From Pseudaminobacter soli (ex Li et al. 2025) (GTDB taxonomy: Bacteria > Pseudomonadota > Alphaproteobacteria > Rhizobiales > Rhizobiaceae), in assembly GCF_029892515.1 (NCBI RefSeq), contig NZ_JARXVF010000002.1, positions 496,001 through 560,000 on the forward strand: a DNA stretch of 64,000 bases. Reading direction: 5' to 3'. The notes beneath the pieces were generated by a model. The model was not told the origin of the DNA. It searched no databases and worked only from the letters and a program-made list of their open reading frames with translations. The position numbers were made by a program, and so were the translations under genes. The number at the start of each line of letters is the position of its first letter. The stretch's first letter is position 1. This document shows positions 37,301 through 52,300 of this stretch, piece after piece.

Positions 37301-40300
37301 CCGCCATCTCATGCCCCAGATCGGGCGCATGAGCCCCGGCGTCTGGCATTGCACGGCTTTTGGCGGGCACGGGCTCAACACCACCGCAATCGGCGGCAAG
37401 GTCATCGCCGAAGGCATTCTTGGAGAGTCTGATCGCTACAAGCTGTACGAGCCCTTCGGCCTCGTCTGGGCCGGCGGTCTGGCCGGCCTTGCGGTTGCGC
37501 AGCTCACCTATTGGAAACTTCAGGCTCAGGACTGGTGGCGCGAACGCGCTGCCTGAAAAGCGAAAGATCGACATCATGCTCGGCCGATTGATACTCAGCT
37601 ATCCGGAAGCATCGCGGCGGGCCGCAGGCCTGTTCTTTCTCGCCCTGGTAACGGTTGCGCTCTACCAGCTTGGCATTAGTTCCGCCTGGATCGGTCGGGT
37701 GCTGCCCTCGGCCGAAACTTGGCTGAACGAAAATCCCACCGCGAGCCGGTTCGTCTCCGCGCTGTTGGTCGCGCTCATAGTGGCCGCCAACTGGAAGGCG
37801 CTGCACCAGCTTCCACGCAGACAGCAGATCGTCGCGGTGTGGATGGAGCTCTTCGCGCTCCTGATGGCCTTCTTCTATTCGTTCGATCTGTCCTTCGCCT
37901 TCATCGCCAAGAAGATCAGCTTCCTGATCACGCAGGGCGTGGTCACGACGCTTTATATTTCGGCGATCTCGATCGCGATCGCCACCGCCATCGCGCTTGT
38001 CGGTGCCATCGGCAAACTGTCGAGCAATGGCGTCGTCTACGGACTGGCGACCTTCTACACGTCGCTGTTTCGCGGCCTGCCGCTGCTGATGCAGATCTAC
38101 ATCATCTATCTCGGGCTGCCGCAGGTGGGTTATGTCATCGGCCCGGTGCCGGCCGGCATTCTCGCGCTTTCCCTCTGCTACGGCGCCTACATGACAGAGA
38201 TCTTCCGGGCCGGCATCGAGAGCATTCCGCGCGGCCAGTCTGAGGGCGCGGCCGCACTCGGCCTCAACCCTTCCCAGACCATGGCCCTGGTGATCCTGCC
38301 GCAGGCGATGCGTATCATCATCCCGCCAACGGGCAACCAGTTCATCGCCATGCTGAAGGACTCTTCGCTGGTGTCGGTCGTCGGCGTCTGGGAAATCATG
38401 TACCTCGCCCGCACGCAGGGACAGACGGAATTCCGGCATATCGAGATGCTGATCACAGCCTCGATGATCTACTGGATCCTTTCGATCTGCCTCGAATACG
38501 GTCAGTCGCTTATCGAAGAACGTTTCGGCCGTTTCAATGTCCGCTGAAACGTCTTCGGCAGATGTCGACGGCGTGATTGCGCCGTCGAACAATCGTGCCG
38601 TGCTGCTTGTTCTTTCTGCCTTTGCCGTCTTCTCGTGCACTGATGTTATCGTGAAGGTGCTTGCGGGACGGATGCTGGCACCGCAGGTAACATTCCTGAT
38701 CACCGCCGCGGCGCTGATTGTTTTGCTCGGCCACGCTTTTGCCACCGGGCGAGGGTCGCGGCTCGTTCCCCGCCATCCTTGTGTGGCGCTGCTGCGCGCG
38801 CTGCTGCTCGCCGGCGATACCTTGCTGATCCATTATGCCTTTGCAGTCCTGCCGCTTGCGGAGGCGTATCTGCTGGCTTTTTTGACGCCGATCCTCGTTG
38901 CGGTGCTCGGCTTTGTCTTGCTGGGCGAACGGCTTTCGGCGATTGGCTGGGCGGGCGTGCTGATCGGTTTCGCCGGTGTTGCGGTCGCTCTCAAGCCGGG
39001 TGTCGCCCCGCTCAATCTGGGTCATGCGGCGGCGGTCGGGTCCGCTGTCTTCTTTGCTCTTTCGCTGGTTTTGCTGCGCAGGACCAAGGCGGCCGAGACC
39101 GACGAGGCGCTTGTTTCAAGCCTGCTGGTCGTGCTTGCGCCGGTCGCCCTTGCTGTAGCGGCTGTCAGCGGCGGGTTCGCACAGGTCAGCCTCGGCGATC
39201 TGGCGCTCGCGCTCGCCGGCGGAGCGATGATGCTCGGCGGCCATGCGCTGCTTGTCCGCGCCTTCCGCATCGGCGAAGCCTCAGTGGTCGCGCCCTTCCA
39301 GTACAGCCAGATCATCTGGGGCTGCCTGTTCGGGCTGCTTGTCTTCTCGACCCCCGTAGAGCTCCACACGCTGGCCGGTGCCGCGATCATCATTCTGTCC
39401 GGCTGGCTCGTGCTCAAGTGATGCCGTGGCCGGCTCTCCGGCAGCCAATACGCCAGCCCTAGAGCCTCAAATCAGAGCGATTGCGGCTCCTGGGGAAAGC
39501 CGCCGACATGGGTGCAGGTCTGCGCCGCGTGATCCCGACCGGATTCCAGGCATTGGAGAAGCGATGCACCGGCAACATGCGCAGCCAGGAAGCCGGCGAT
39601 AAAACTGTCGCCGGCCCCGGTCGTATCGACGACGTCGACCGCGCGAATGCCGGTCGAAGCGCGAACGGTCCCGTCGCTTGCCGCAGAGCCTTCGGAGCCG
39701 CGCGTCACCACCGCGATCCGGGCCCCTTGTTGCAGCAGGTGCTCGAGCATTTCCTCGCCGACCTGCTCGTCGTCTCCTGCAGAACCGAAGGCGACCTTAA
39801 GCCCGTCGATGCCGAGATCTTCCGGGTCAGCGTTGACGGAAATATCCTGTGACAGGCTGACGCCGGCTGCCGCGAGCGTGCGGCGCAGTGCGCCGCCGTC
39901 ATTCATCCAGCCAATGTGTACGTGGTCCATCGTCTTGAGGACATCAATCTCGGCCGTCTCGGGCGCGTAACCGGCGCACACGCCGAAATCCTCGAAGGCG
40001 ATGACACGATCGCCCGACGGCAAGACCTCGATATCGGTATAGGCGGTGACGCCGTCGCGCTCCTGAAGATGATCGAGCAGAACACCGTTTTCCGCCAGCA
40101 TGCGCCGTGTCCTCAGCCCGCCCGCATCGCGCCCGACGGCGCCGAAGTAATAGGACTTATGCCCGCGACGGGCGAGTTGCACGGCGACGTTGACGGCATT
40201 GCCGCCGACGAACGACTGCGAGACGGGCCGCCGAAAGCGATCGATGCAATTGTCACCTACAGCGGCGAAGCGGAAGGTCTTCATGAAAAACCTCTAGGAG

Positions 40301-43300
40301 GACGGCAAAGCCGCGAACGCGGAAAGGCGCATTCGCGGCTTATAGCTCCGGCTGGCAAGCCTTTCGGGTCAATAGGCGACGCGCTTGTAGTAACGGCGCG
40401 TCGTCAGCGGATGATTGCGCATGACCTCCAGATGCGCGCTGATGCGTTCCAGCACCGTTGCGAGCAAGATAGGCGAAATCAGCGCGCGCACTTCCGGCGA
40501 AATACCGGGGAGGGCAAACTCGGCCGTGTCGAGCACCGCAAGCTTCTCGGTGTAGTTGGGCACGAAGTTCTGCACCCGCTCGGCGAGCGGCCGCAACTCG
40601 TCCTCACCCTTGAACAGGATAACGCTGACGCCCTTTTCGACCAGTTCGAGCGTACCGTGGAAGAAGTCGGAAGCATGAACCGGGCGGGTGCGGATCCACT
40701 GCATTTCCTCAAGAATGCACATGCCGTAGTAGAAGGCCTCCGGCCAGACGTTACCGGCGCCAGTCACGATGTGGTAGTCCGACCCAGCGAGGATCTTGGC
40801 GAAGGCCTCTGCCTTCGGCTCGTAGGCGCGCTTCACCTCGAGGAGCAACTCCGGCAGCTTGGAGAGCTCTCCAATCACCTGCTCGTAGTTCGCGATCTCG
40901 CCGCGATGCTTCATGATCGCGAGCGCGATGAAGAGGGACTGCAGGTAGAAGGACTCGCATGACGTGTCGTCCTCGGCAAAGTTCACGAAGACATGGTCGC
41001 CACCCTTGCCGAGCGGCGTTTCCTCATTGCCGACCAGCGTGATGATTTTTGCGCCGATCTCTTTCAACTTGCCGAGCAGGGCGACGCTTTCCTTGGTCGT
41101 TCCCGAAAGCGAGGGCATCACGACGATCGACTTCTCCGTCAGATTAGCCGACCCGGTGATGACGAGTTCGGCCGGCATGTCGATGAAGGCAGGGAAGCGA
41201 GAACGGCGCTGCAACAGTTGCACGGCCGGTTGCATGAGGATCGCAGCTCCTCCAGTGCCGAGGAAGAAAATGTTCTCCGCTCCGGCGGACAGGCAGGAGG
41301 TGATGGCCGCTTCCAGGCGCTTTTGGAGGGCGGCGGCACCCGACTGGATGCGCAGGAATCTCTGTTCGTCGAAGTTCAGCATGGTTTCGGCTCTTGGTCG
41401 CAATGAAGATGGATCAATGTTGTAAGACAACTGACATCGTGGTTGACGGCTGTCAAGGGAACGGTCTTGCTTTCTCATGGACTTATCGTTTGGGGAGGGC
41501 GGCAGCGCGGGGACGCTCTAGGCTTGACCTGCATGAATTTGTCAGACAAGAACAAGTTTGCGCTAACAATCTTACGAGGCAAGCCCGTGGATGAGCCCCT
41601 TCGCGATTCACGCACGCTGGCTATCCAGCTTCGCGATCGGATCGCAGATCTCATTCGTTCCGAAGGACTGAAGCCGGGCGACAAGCTGCCGACAGAGGCG
41701 CAGTTGACGCAGCGCTTCAAGATTTCCCGCCCAGCCTTGCGCGAAGCCCTGAAGCTGCTCGAGCAGGACGACATCATCTATGTCGAGCACGGACGTGGTC
41801 GCTTCGTCTCAGCGCTCTCCGCGGTCCAGGTTGACCGGCCGATCACGGTGTTCGAGAGCGTCACCGACATGGCGCGTCACTACGGCTACACCACCGTGAA
41901 CAAGGTGCTGTCGATCTCGGAGGAAAAGCCGGACAGCCGCGTGGCCGAGTCCCTGCAACTCTCGCCTTCCGATCGCGTCATTCGCATCGAGCGCATAAGG
42001 CTGCATAACGACGAGCCGATCCTCTACTGCATCGACTATGTGCCGCGCAGCATCATTCCGACGCGGCTCTACGATATTGACTGGAGCGGATCGTTGCTGG
42101 GGCTGCTAGAGCAATATGGGAACAGGCCGCGCATGTCGGCCGCTACCGTGTCCTCCGTGATGTTGCCCGACGACGTTATCGAGCGGCACGATCTGAGGGA
42201 TTTTGGCCCATCGCTGCGGATCACCGAAACCTGTTTCAACGCGGCAGGCATACCGGTGAACTATGCCATCGACTATCATCGTGGCAGCCACTTCTCCTTC
42301 AGCCTGACCCGCAAGTAGGCCTCTGCGGCAACGTTGGGGGTGGACCAAAGCGCCGGCAGTTACTGCACGAAAAAGTCTTCGATCCGAGCCGACGTCTGCT
42401 TCAAGAGCGGCAGGAAATCCCGCTCCATTTCGGCAACGGAATGTCGCGCGGACTGGGTGGAGACGTTGATTGCCGCGACGATCGCACCCGAGCGGTCACG
42501 CAGCGGCACAGCGATCGAGCGCAAGCCGATTTCCAACTCCTCGTCGACAATCGCATAGCCGTCGCGGCGCGCCTTGGTGACGGCATCGGCGATCCGTTTC
42601 GGCTCCGTAAGGGTTTTTTCCGTCTTGGGGTCGGGTGCGATGCGGGAAAGGAAGGCGGCGACTTCCTCGGGCTTCAGGCCGGAAAGCAGCACGCGGCCCA
42701 TGGCCGTGCAATAGGCCGGCAGGTGCGAACCGACATGCAGTTCCAGGCTGACGATGCGCGGGCCTGCGGCGCGAGCTACATAGACCACATCCTCGCCCGA
42801 CAGGATGGTGGCCGAGCAGGATTCCTGCAACGCGGCGGCCGTTTGGCGCATGAAGGGCTCGGCGAAGGCCCATAGCGAGGTGCCCTGCAGCCAGGTGCGG
42901 GCGACCGACAAGAGGCGCGGCGATAGCGCAAACAGTCGGCCGGTCTGCGTGGCATAGCCGGTCGCCACCAGCGTCAGCAGGAAGCGCCGCGCGCCGGCGC
43001 GTGTCAGCCCAGCCTTTTCGGCCGTCTCAGTGAGCGTCAACCCCGCCGGATGTGCGGCGAGGATTTCCATGACGCCGAGCCCGCGTTCCAGCGAATTCAC
43101 GTGGTCGCGTGTGGTGCCTTCTTCACGCATGGACGGTGCTTTTCTGGGCGCAGCCATCGGGTGCACCGAAGATTGACTCTCGAGCAGTATTCATGCACAA
43201 AGTATCGCATATAAAACAATTGTTCGCAATGCGAACTTTTGACCAGACGACAAGAGAGCGCAATGGCCAAATTCCTGCCCCTGTCGCAAGCGGTTGCCGA

Positions 43301-46300
43301 CAATCTCAAGGATGGCGATGCCGTCGCCTTCGAGGGCTTCACCCATCTCATTCCCACGGCGGCCGCGCATGAAGCGATCCGCCAGGGTTTCAAGGATCTC
43401 ACGCTGATCCGCATGACCCCCGACCTCATCTACGACCAGATGATTGGAATGGGCATGGCAAAGAAGCTGATCTTTTCCTACGCCGGCAATCCGGGCGTGG
43501 GCCTGCTGCGTCGCCTGCGCGACGCCGTAGAGAACAATTGGCCGCATGCGATCGAGCTCGAGGAGCACAGCCATGCCGCCATGGCCAATGCCTATGAGGC
43601 GGGCGCCGCGGGGCTCCCTTGCGCCATCTTCCGCGGCTATCGCGGCGCCGAGCTTGCCAAGGTCAATCCGAACATCAAGTCGATAGAATGCCCCTTCACC
43701 GGCGAGAAGCTGGCCGCCGTGCCAGCCGTGCGTCCGGACGTGACCTTCATCCACGCCCAGAAGGCCAACAAGAAGGGCGATCTGCTTATCGAGGGCATCA
43801 TCGGCATCCAGAAGGAAGCAGTGCTGGCCGCCAAGCGCGCCGTCGTCACGGTCGAGGAAGTGGTCGACGACTTCGACGACCTGCACCCCAACCTGACGGT
43901 GCTGCCGAACTGGACGATCACAGCGATTTCAGTCGTGCCGGGCGGCGCGCATCCTTCTTATGCGCACGGCCACTACATCCGCGACAACGCCTCCTATCTC
44001 GAATGGGACAAGGTCGCTGCCGACCGCGAGCAGTTCCTGGCCTGGATGCAGAAGAACGTGTTGGAATCGAAGCCGGAAGATTTCGCCGGTCGCGTCGAGA
44101 ATCTGAGGGACGCCAAATGAGCACGGAACTGGGCTTCACGCCGAACGAGATGATGACGATTGCCGCCTCGCGCGCGCTGAAGAGCGACGACGTCTGCTTC
44201 GTCGGCATCGGCGCGCCATCGGCGGCCTGCAACGTGGCGCGGCTGACGCATGCGCCCGACATCACGCTGATCTATGAAAGCGGCACCATCGGCACGGCAC
44301 CCGACGTGCTGCCGCTATCCATCGGCGACGGTGAGTTGTGCGACACGGCCGTGACCACCGTTTCAGTACCGGAAATGTTTCGCTACTGGCTGCAGGGCGG
44401 CCGCATCTCCATCGGCTTCCTGGGGGCTGCGCAGCTCGACAGGTTCGGCAACATCAACACCACCGTCATCGGCGACTATGCGCATCCGAAAACCCGACTG
44501 CCTGGCGGCGGCGGCGCGCCGGAGATCGCGACCTCGTCCAGGGAGATCTATATCACCATGGCGCAGTCCAAGCGCGGCATGGTCGAAAAGATCGATTTTT
44601 ATACCTCCTTCGGCCATGGCGAAGGAGGGGACCACCGCAAGCGGTTGGGCATCGACACGGCCGGCCCGACACTGCTGATCACCGATCTCGCCATCTGGAA
44701 GCCTGACCCGGTGACCAAGGAGTTCACGGTTGTTTCGATGCATCCGGGCGTCTCCCGCGAAAAGGTTCAAGAAACCTGCGGCTGGACGGTGAAATTCGCC
44801 GAGGAAGTTGCTACGACGCCTGCGCCAACCGAACTGGAACTCAAAACGTTGCGCGACCTGCAGGCCCGCACCAAGGCGGCGCATGAGGGAACCGCAAAAG
44901 GGAAAGCGGCTTGAACATGGCTGACGCCTATATCTGTGACTACATCCGCACGCCGATCGGCCGTTTCGGCGGCTCGCTCTCCTCGGTGCGCACCGACGAC
45001 CTCGGTGCGATCCCACTGAAGGCGCTGGTCGAGCGCAATGCCTCCGTCGACTGGGCTGCCGTGGACGACGTGATCTATGGCTGCGCCAACCAGGCGGGCG
45101 AGGATAACCGCAACGTGGCGCGCATGGCGCTGCTCTTGGCCGGCCTGCCGGTCGAGGTGCCGGGCACGACGATGAACCGTCTCTGCGGCTCGGGCATGGA
45201 TGCCGTCATCGCCGCCGCGCGCGCCATCAAGGCCGGCGAGGCCGAACTGATGATTGCCGGCGGCGTGGAATCGATGAGCCGCGCGCCCTTCGTCATGCCC
45301 AAGGCCGACACCGCCTTCTCGCGCAATGCCGAGATCTATGACACCACCATTGGCTGGCGCTTCATCAACCCGCTGATGAAGAAGCAGTATGGCGTCGATT
45401 CCATGCCGGAGACCGGCGAGAACGTTGCCGAGGAATTTGCCGTCGGCCGTGCCGACCAGGATGCCTTTGCCGCACGCAGCCAGGCCAAGGCTGTGGCCGC
45501 GCAGGACAATGGCCGCCTCGGCCGCGAGATCACACCGGTGACGATCCCTCAGCGCAAGGGCGAGCCGGTGGTTGTCGCCAAGGACGAGCATCCACGTGCC
45601 GGCACGACCGTCGAGACGCTGGCCAAGCTGCCGACCCCCTTCAGACAAGAAGGCGGTACGGTGACCGCTGGCAACGCCTCGGGCGTCAATGACGGTGCTG
45701 CCGCCCTCATCGTCGCTTCGGAAGCCGCGATCAGGAAATACGGCCTGACGCCGATCGCGCGCGTCATTGGCGGCGCCACCGCCGGCGTTGCCCCGCGCAT
45801 CATGGGCATGGGCCCGGCGCCGGCGACCAGAAAGCTCTGCGCCCGTCTGGGCATCAAGCCTTCCGACTTCGACGTCATCGAGCTCAATGAAGCATTCGCC
45901 TCCCAAGGCATCGCCGTGCTTCGCGACCTCGGCATCCCCGAGGACGCTAGCCACGTGAACCCGAATGGCGGCGCGATTGCGCTGGGCCACCCGCTCGGCA
46001 TGTCGGGCGCGCGCATTTCGGGTGCGGCCGCACTTGAGCTGAAGGAACGCGGCGGCAAGCTGGCGCTCGCCACCATGTGCATCGGCGTCGGCCAGGGCAT
46101 TGCGATCGCGCTCGAGCGCGTCTGAGCCGAATCATAGACCGCATTTTCAGGAGCCCGGCGTCACTGACGCCGGGCTTTTTCTTTGTGCGGACGGCACCAC
46201 GTGCCTCCGCAACCTCGCGCGGATTAGACGGGTCATTTCCGTTTCGAACGAAATCGAAAGGATGTAGAAATGTTCATCCTCACGATTTCCGAAAATGGAG

Positions 46301-49300
46301 ATGAGCCTTGCAAATTGACGACTTCGATAAAAAGATTCTTTCCGAAATCCAGAAGAATGCTAGCCTATCCGTATCAGCCATCGCCGAGCGCGTCAGCCTT
46401 TCGCCGACGCCGTGCTGGCGGCGGTTGCAGCGGCTGGAGCGCGAAGGGTTCATCGACGGGCGTGTGACGCTCTTGAACCAGGAGCGCGTCGGGCTCGAAC
46501 TGACGGTCTTCGTGATGATCCGCACCAATCAGCACAACAGGAGCTGGCTGGAGCGCTTCAGTATGGCCGTCGGCAAGTTCCCGGAGATCGTGGAGGTGAA
46601 CCGGCTGGCAGGCGAGTACGACTACCTGCTCAAGGTCATCACCAAAAACAACGCCGCTTACGACGCCTTCTACAAAAACTTCATCGACGAGATCGAGCTA
46701 AGCGATGTCACGTCCTGCTTCTCCATGGAACAGATCAAATACTCAACCGAGCTGCCTCTCGACGTCGTCGCCTGACGGGCTGGTGGGGAAGATCAGGCAA
46801 GGCGTGGTGGGCGAGGGGAGCCCAATCGAGGGCCCGTTCGGCCCGCGTCCGCTGGTCTATGCCGACTATGTCGCCTCGGGCCGGGCGCTGGATTTCGTCG
46901 AGGAGGCAGTGCGCGCGCATGTGCTGCCCTTCTATGGCAACACCCATACCGAAACGTCCTTCACCGGCCGCGAGACCACGCGGCTGCGCGAAATGGCTCG
47001 CGCATCGGCCAAGCGCGCGGTGGGCGCGGGCGAGCAGCACGCCGCGATCTTCACCGGTTCGGGCGCCACGGGCGCCATCGACAAGCTGATCCGCGCCATG
47101 GGCCTTTATGCGCCGGCGCACCTGCACGGGAAGGCTGATGCTGAACGGCCCGTCGTCTTCGTCGGGCCATACGAGCACCATTCCAACGACCTGCAATGGC
47201 GCGAAGCGTTGGTGGATGTCGAGCGCGTGCCGCTCGACAGCGAGGGGCAAATCTGCCTCGACACGCTGGAGCGGCTGTTGGCCAAGCACGAAGGCCGCGC
47301 GAAAAAGATCGGTGCGTTCTCAGCGGCCTCCAATGTCACCGGCATCAAGACCAATGTGCGCAGGCTGGCGGCACTTCTGCATCAGCATGGCGCGCTGTTC
47401 TTTTGCGACTACGCCGCCGGTGCGCCCTACATGGCGATCGACATCACTGAGAGCGCGCCGGGCGCGGGCGACCAAATCGATGCGATTTTCCTGTCGCCGC
47501 ACAAATTCATCGGCGGCCCGGGGGCCTCGGGCCTTCTGGTCGCCGACCGCGCCCTGCTGTGCGGCAAGGTGCCGTCCGTCGCCGGTGGCGGCACGGTCGC
47601 CTACGTCACCGCCGATCATCACGTCTTCGTTGCGGATGCGGAACGACGCGAGGAGGCTGGCACGCCCAACATCGTAGCCGATATCCGCACCGGCATCGCG
47701 CTGGAGTTGAAGTCGAGCGTGGGCGCCGAAGAGATCGAGCGGCGCGAGAGCGCCATTGTGGCCAAGGTCATGCAGGCATTCCTTGCCGAGCCGGGCATCG
47801 AGGTCCTGGGCTCGCCAACGGCGCCACGCGTCGGCATCTTTGCCTTCAACATCCGCGCCGGCGGCAAGACCCTGCACCACGGCTTTGTCACCGCGCTGCT
47901 GAATGACCTGTTCGGCATCCAGGCACGCAGCGGCTGTTCCTGCGCGGGGCCCTATGCGCACGACCTGCTCGCCATTCCGGCGGAACAGGCTGCACGGCAC
48001 GAAGCTCTTGTGGCTGGCGGCGAGAGCCTGCTGCGCCCGGGCTGGGTGCGGCTCGGCTTCAACTATTTCTTCAGCGAAGAGACGGTGGACTATATCGTCT
48101 CGGCCGTGCGCTTCATCGCGCGGCGCGGCGCCGACTTTTTGCCGCTCTACAAAGTCGATGCGAGGACCGGCGTTTGGCGCATGGCCGATGCCCCGACGCC
48201 CCGCCCGGCATCGCTGACTGAACTGGCCGACATCTGGAGCGACGCGGCACCAAACGAGCCCTCCGCCGCCATGCCAGATTTCGCCACCTGCCTGCAGCTT
48301 GCCGATGAGCTGGCAGATGTTGCCGCTGGCAGGAAATCGGCCGCCGAAAGCGCCTTGAGCCGCGAGGCCGAAGAGCTTCGCTGGTTCTGGATGCCGGGCG
48401 AAAGCGTGCGGGCCCCCGCCCGATAGGTGGCTATTTCTCCGGAGCAATCCCGACGCGCGCCGAACTGTCGCCGATAAAATTCCGAACCAGCGGCGGTATC
48501 TTCGCCGAATCGATGGGCAGGGCGCCGCATTCGCCGACACCCTTCCGGGTGTCGGCGGCCGTGCCCAGGTGCCGCCAGATCATCGGCGAGGCGTAGGGCA
48601 GGTTGGCCTGCCGCCACGACAGGCCGAAGGTCATGCCCTTCAGATAAAGCTTCTGGTGCACTGTTGCCGGCAGCAGGATCGTCTCAGAAACGAGATGCTG
48701 GAGCGTGCTCTTTTCGACGATGAAGATGCGGTCGCGCAGATAGGACACCAGTCCTTCGTATTTGCCCAGCTGGCTGATCTCGCGGCCCTTGTCGCGAATC
48801 CGCTCGACCGTCTTCACATAGACCAGCCCCTCATGCTCGTAGACCGAGCAGAAGGCGCGGATGATCATGCCCGGCCACGACGGCGAGGTGTGATAGGTCT
48901 GGTAATAGCCCAGATAGGGACGCAGCGCTGCCACATCACCGGGGAAGGCGCTCTGCACGAGATCCGAGATGGCGTTGCCGGGATTACGGATTTCCCGAAA
49001 ACGCTCGCGGAAACTTTTTTCCGGTCGCTCAAAGTCTCCCGGCGTCAGCCCGAAATAGGTTGCGATGCGCGAGAGGTTGTAGGCCGATGGCCGGCTTTCA
49101 CCCGTTACGTAGCGATTGAATTGCTGCCTGTTTATGCCGAGTTCGCGGCAGATCAGCGAGATCGACGGTTTGGTACTGCACGCCCAGCGCAGGTTGTCGG
49201 CCAAGTGGCTGTCTTCCATTCGTCGCTCCGATTGCCCCTTTCCAACTAGCGCAAACTAGCTGCAAGCCGCTGCACATAGCGCAATTGCATGACGCATGGC

Positions 49301-52300
49301 CAGCCATAGAGTGCGCCCCTCTAGTTTGACGGATGAAGGCAAGGGGCGAGGATTGCTTAACAAACCCGACAAGAACTTTACCGTGCTCGAGAACGAGTGG
49401 ATCGAGCTCAAGGATGGCCGCCGGCTGGCCGCGCGCATCTGGCTACCGGATGTATCGGAGGAAAAGCCGGTTCCGGCTATCCTCGAATATCTGCCCTATC
49501 GCAAGCGCGATGGCACGGCGGCACGCGACGCCACCACCTATCCGGTCTTTGCCCAGCACGGCTATGCGGGTGTACGCGTCGACATCGCCGGCAATGGCGA
49601 GTCGGAAGGCCTTTTGACCGACGAATACACTGAGGACGAACTCGCCACTGGGGAGGAAGTCGTCGCCTGGATCGCCGCGCAGCCCTGGTGCTCGGGCGCG
49701 GTCGGCATCATCGGCATTTCCTGGGGCGGCTTCAACGGGCTGCAGATCGCCATGCGCCGCCCGGCGGCACTCAAGGCGGTCGTCAGCGTCTGCACCACCA
49801 GCGATCGCTATGCAGACGACATCCACTACATGGGCGGCTGCCTGCTCAACGACAACATGACCTGGGCGCAGCAGATGCTGGCCTATTCCTCGCGTCCGCC
49901 AGATCCGGCACTGGTCGGCGAGGGTTGGCGCGACATCTGGGTGGAGCGACTGAAGAACCTGCCCAACCTGGCAGCGAATTGGATGTCGCATCAGCGTCGC
50001 GACGCTTTCTGGAAGCACGGCTCTCTCTGCGAAGACTGGCAGTCGATCACCGCGCCGGTGCTGTGCATCGGCGGCTGGGCGGACGCTTACCGCAACACGG
50101 CCGCCGCGATTGCCGAAAAGCTCGAAGCGCCGGCCAAGGCGCTGATGGGGCCGTGGGATCACAAATATCCGCACATTGCCCGCGTACTGCCCAAGGCAGA
50201 CTTCCATGGCGAAGTTCTGCACTGGTTCGACCGCTGGCTGAAGGGCGAGGAGAACGGTGCGGAAAACCTGCCGGACTATCGCGTCTTCGTGCAGGATTTC
50301 CAGGCACCGATGGTCGAGTTCGGCGAGCGTTCGGGTCGCTGGGTGGCGGAACAGAGCTGGCCGTCGCCGAATGTGGCCATGCAGGCTTTCCATCTTGGCA
50401 CCGGCACGCTTGGCGCGCAGTCTGAGGGCGAAGTGGTCGTCTCGACGCCGCAGGATCTCGGCAAGGCCTCGGGCAATTTCTGCGCCGGCATGCGCATGGC
50501 TAATGAACTGCCGGGCGACCAGCGCACCGACGACGCGCTCTCGGTCTGCTTCGACAGCGGCCCACTGGAAGCGGATGTCGAAATCATCGGCGCGCCGATG
50601 ATCGAGTTAGATGTGGTTTCGGACAAGCCAGCTGCATTCCTTGTCGGCCGGCTGTGCGAAGTGGCGCCCGATGGCACCTCGATCCTCGTCAGCTACCGGC
50701 CGTTCAATCTTGCGCATCGCATCTCGCATGAGCACCCCGAAGCTCTCGAGCCCGGCGAGCGCTATCGTGTGCGCTTCCCGCTCAATCAGTGTGCCCATCG
50801 CTTCTCCAAGGGCAGTTCGATCCGGCTTGCGCTGTCCACCAGCTACTGGCCGATGGTCTGGCCAAGCCCGGAGGCGGCTAAGGTGACGGTAGAACTGCGT
50901 GACAGCACGCTCTTGCTGCCAGTGCGCAAGAATGCGCAGCCGGAGGACAGCACCGCTGCGCCTGAACCCGCGCGCAGCTATCCCGTGCTCGCGGTCGAGA
51001 AGCTGACCGATGCCCATGACAGTACCGAGCGCGGCGTGGACGCAGACGGCCGCAGCTTCTTCGAGACCTTCGACGATTTCGGCTGGAATAGCGACCTCGA
51101 AACCGGTCTTGCGACCCATTCCAACGTGCGCCAGCGCTTTTCCGTCAAGCCGGACGATCCGCTAACGGCGGAGGCGTTTGCCGAGTGGACGATGGATCTC
51201 AAGCGCGACGGCTGGGAGATCCGCACCAACTCGCACCATCGCATGACCTGCGATGCCACGCATTTCCATATCGAGGCCGGCATATCGACTTTCGAGAACG
51301 GTAAACCGGTGTACGAGCACTACTGGAACCAAAAAATCCCGCGCGATCACATCTGAGCCGGGGATAAGGGAACGAACATGAAGAAGAACATGAATATCGA
51401 ATGGGCTGGCCTGAATATGGGGCGCCGGCGCTTTCTGCAGGGCGCGGCCGCCATCGGCGCCGCGGCTGCGGTCGGCGGACTGCCGAAGCCGGCATGGTCC
51501 GCTGTTGGCGGCACGCTGCGCGTGCGTGCCTATTCGGACTTGAAGTCGCTTGACCCGGCCTTCTCGTCGGGCCTGCCGGGAGAGGCAGTACAGGCGCCGA
51601 TCTACAACAAGCTCATCCAGTACAATCCGGGCAGCGACTGGGGCTGGCAGCTTGATGCGGCAACCTCCATCGAACAGGTTGACTCGACGCATATCAAGTT
51701 CGCGCTGCGCGACGACATCGGCTTCACCAATGGCTACGGCGCCATGACCGCCGAGGACGTGAAGTATTCGTTCGAGCGTATTATTGATCCGGCGCTGGAT
51801 TCGCCCAACAAGCCCGACATGGGCACCCTGAGCCATGTCGAGGTGACAGGCGAGCGCGAGGGCGTGATCGTTCTAAAGGAGCCGTTCGCGCCGCTGTGGT
51901 CGATCGCGCTGCCGCACATCACCGGCAACATCGTCTCCAAGAAGGCGTTCCAGGAAGCCGGTGGCCGCATAACCACCTCGGCTGTCGCCGCATCCGGCCC
52001 CTACATGTTCAAGGAATGGCAGCCGCGCCAGAAGGTGGTGCTGGTGCGCAATCCCGACTGGAAGGGTACGCCGGCCGCCTTCGACAGCATCGAGATCCTG
52101 CCCATCGATGACGAAAACAGCGCCGAGATCGCCTTCGAGGCCGGCGAACTGGACTTCACCGGGGTCCCGGTTTCTTCGGTCGAGCGCCTGCGCGGTGCTG
52201 CGCCCAAGAACGGCGTGCTGAAGGAATATCCCTCGCTCTACTATGTTTGGCTCGGCATGAACCTGGACAATCCCAAGCTCCAGAACCCGAAGCTGCGTCA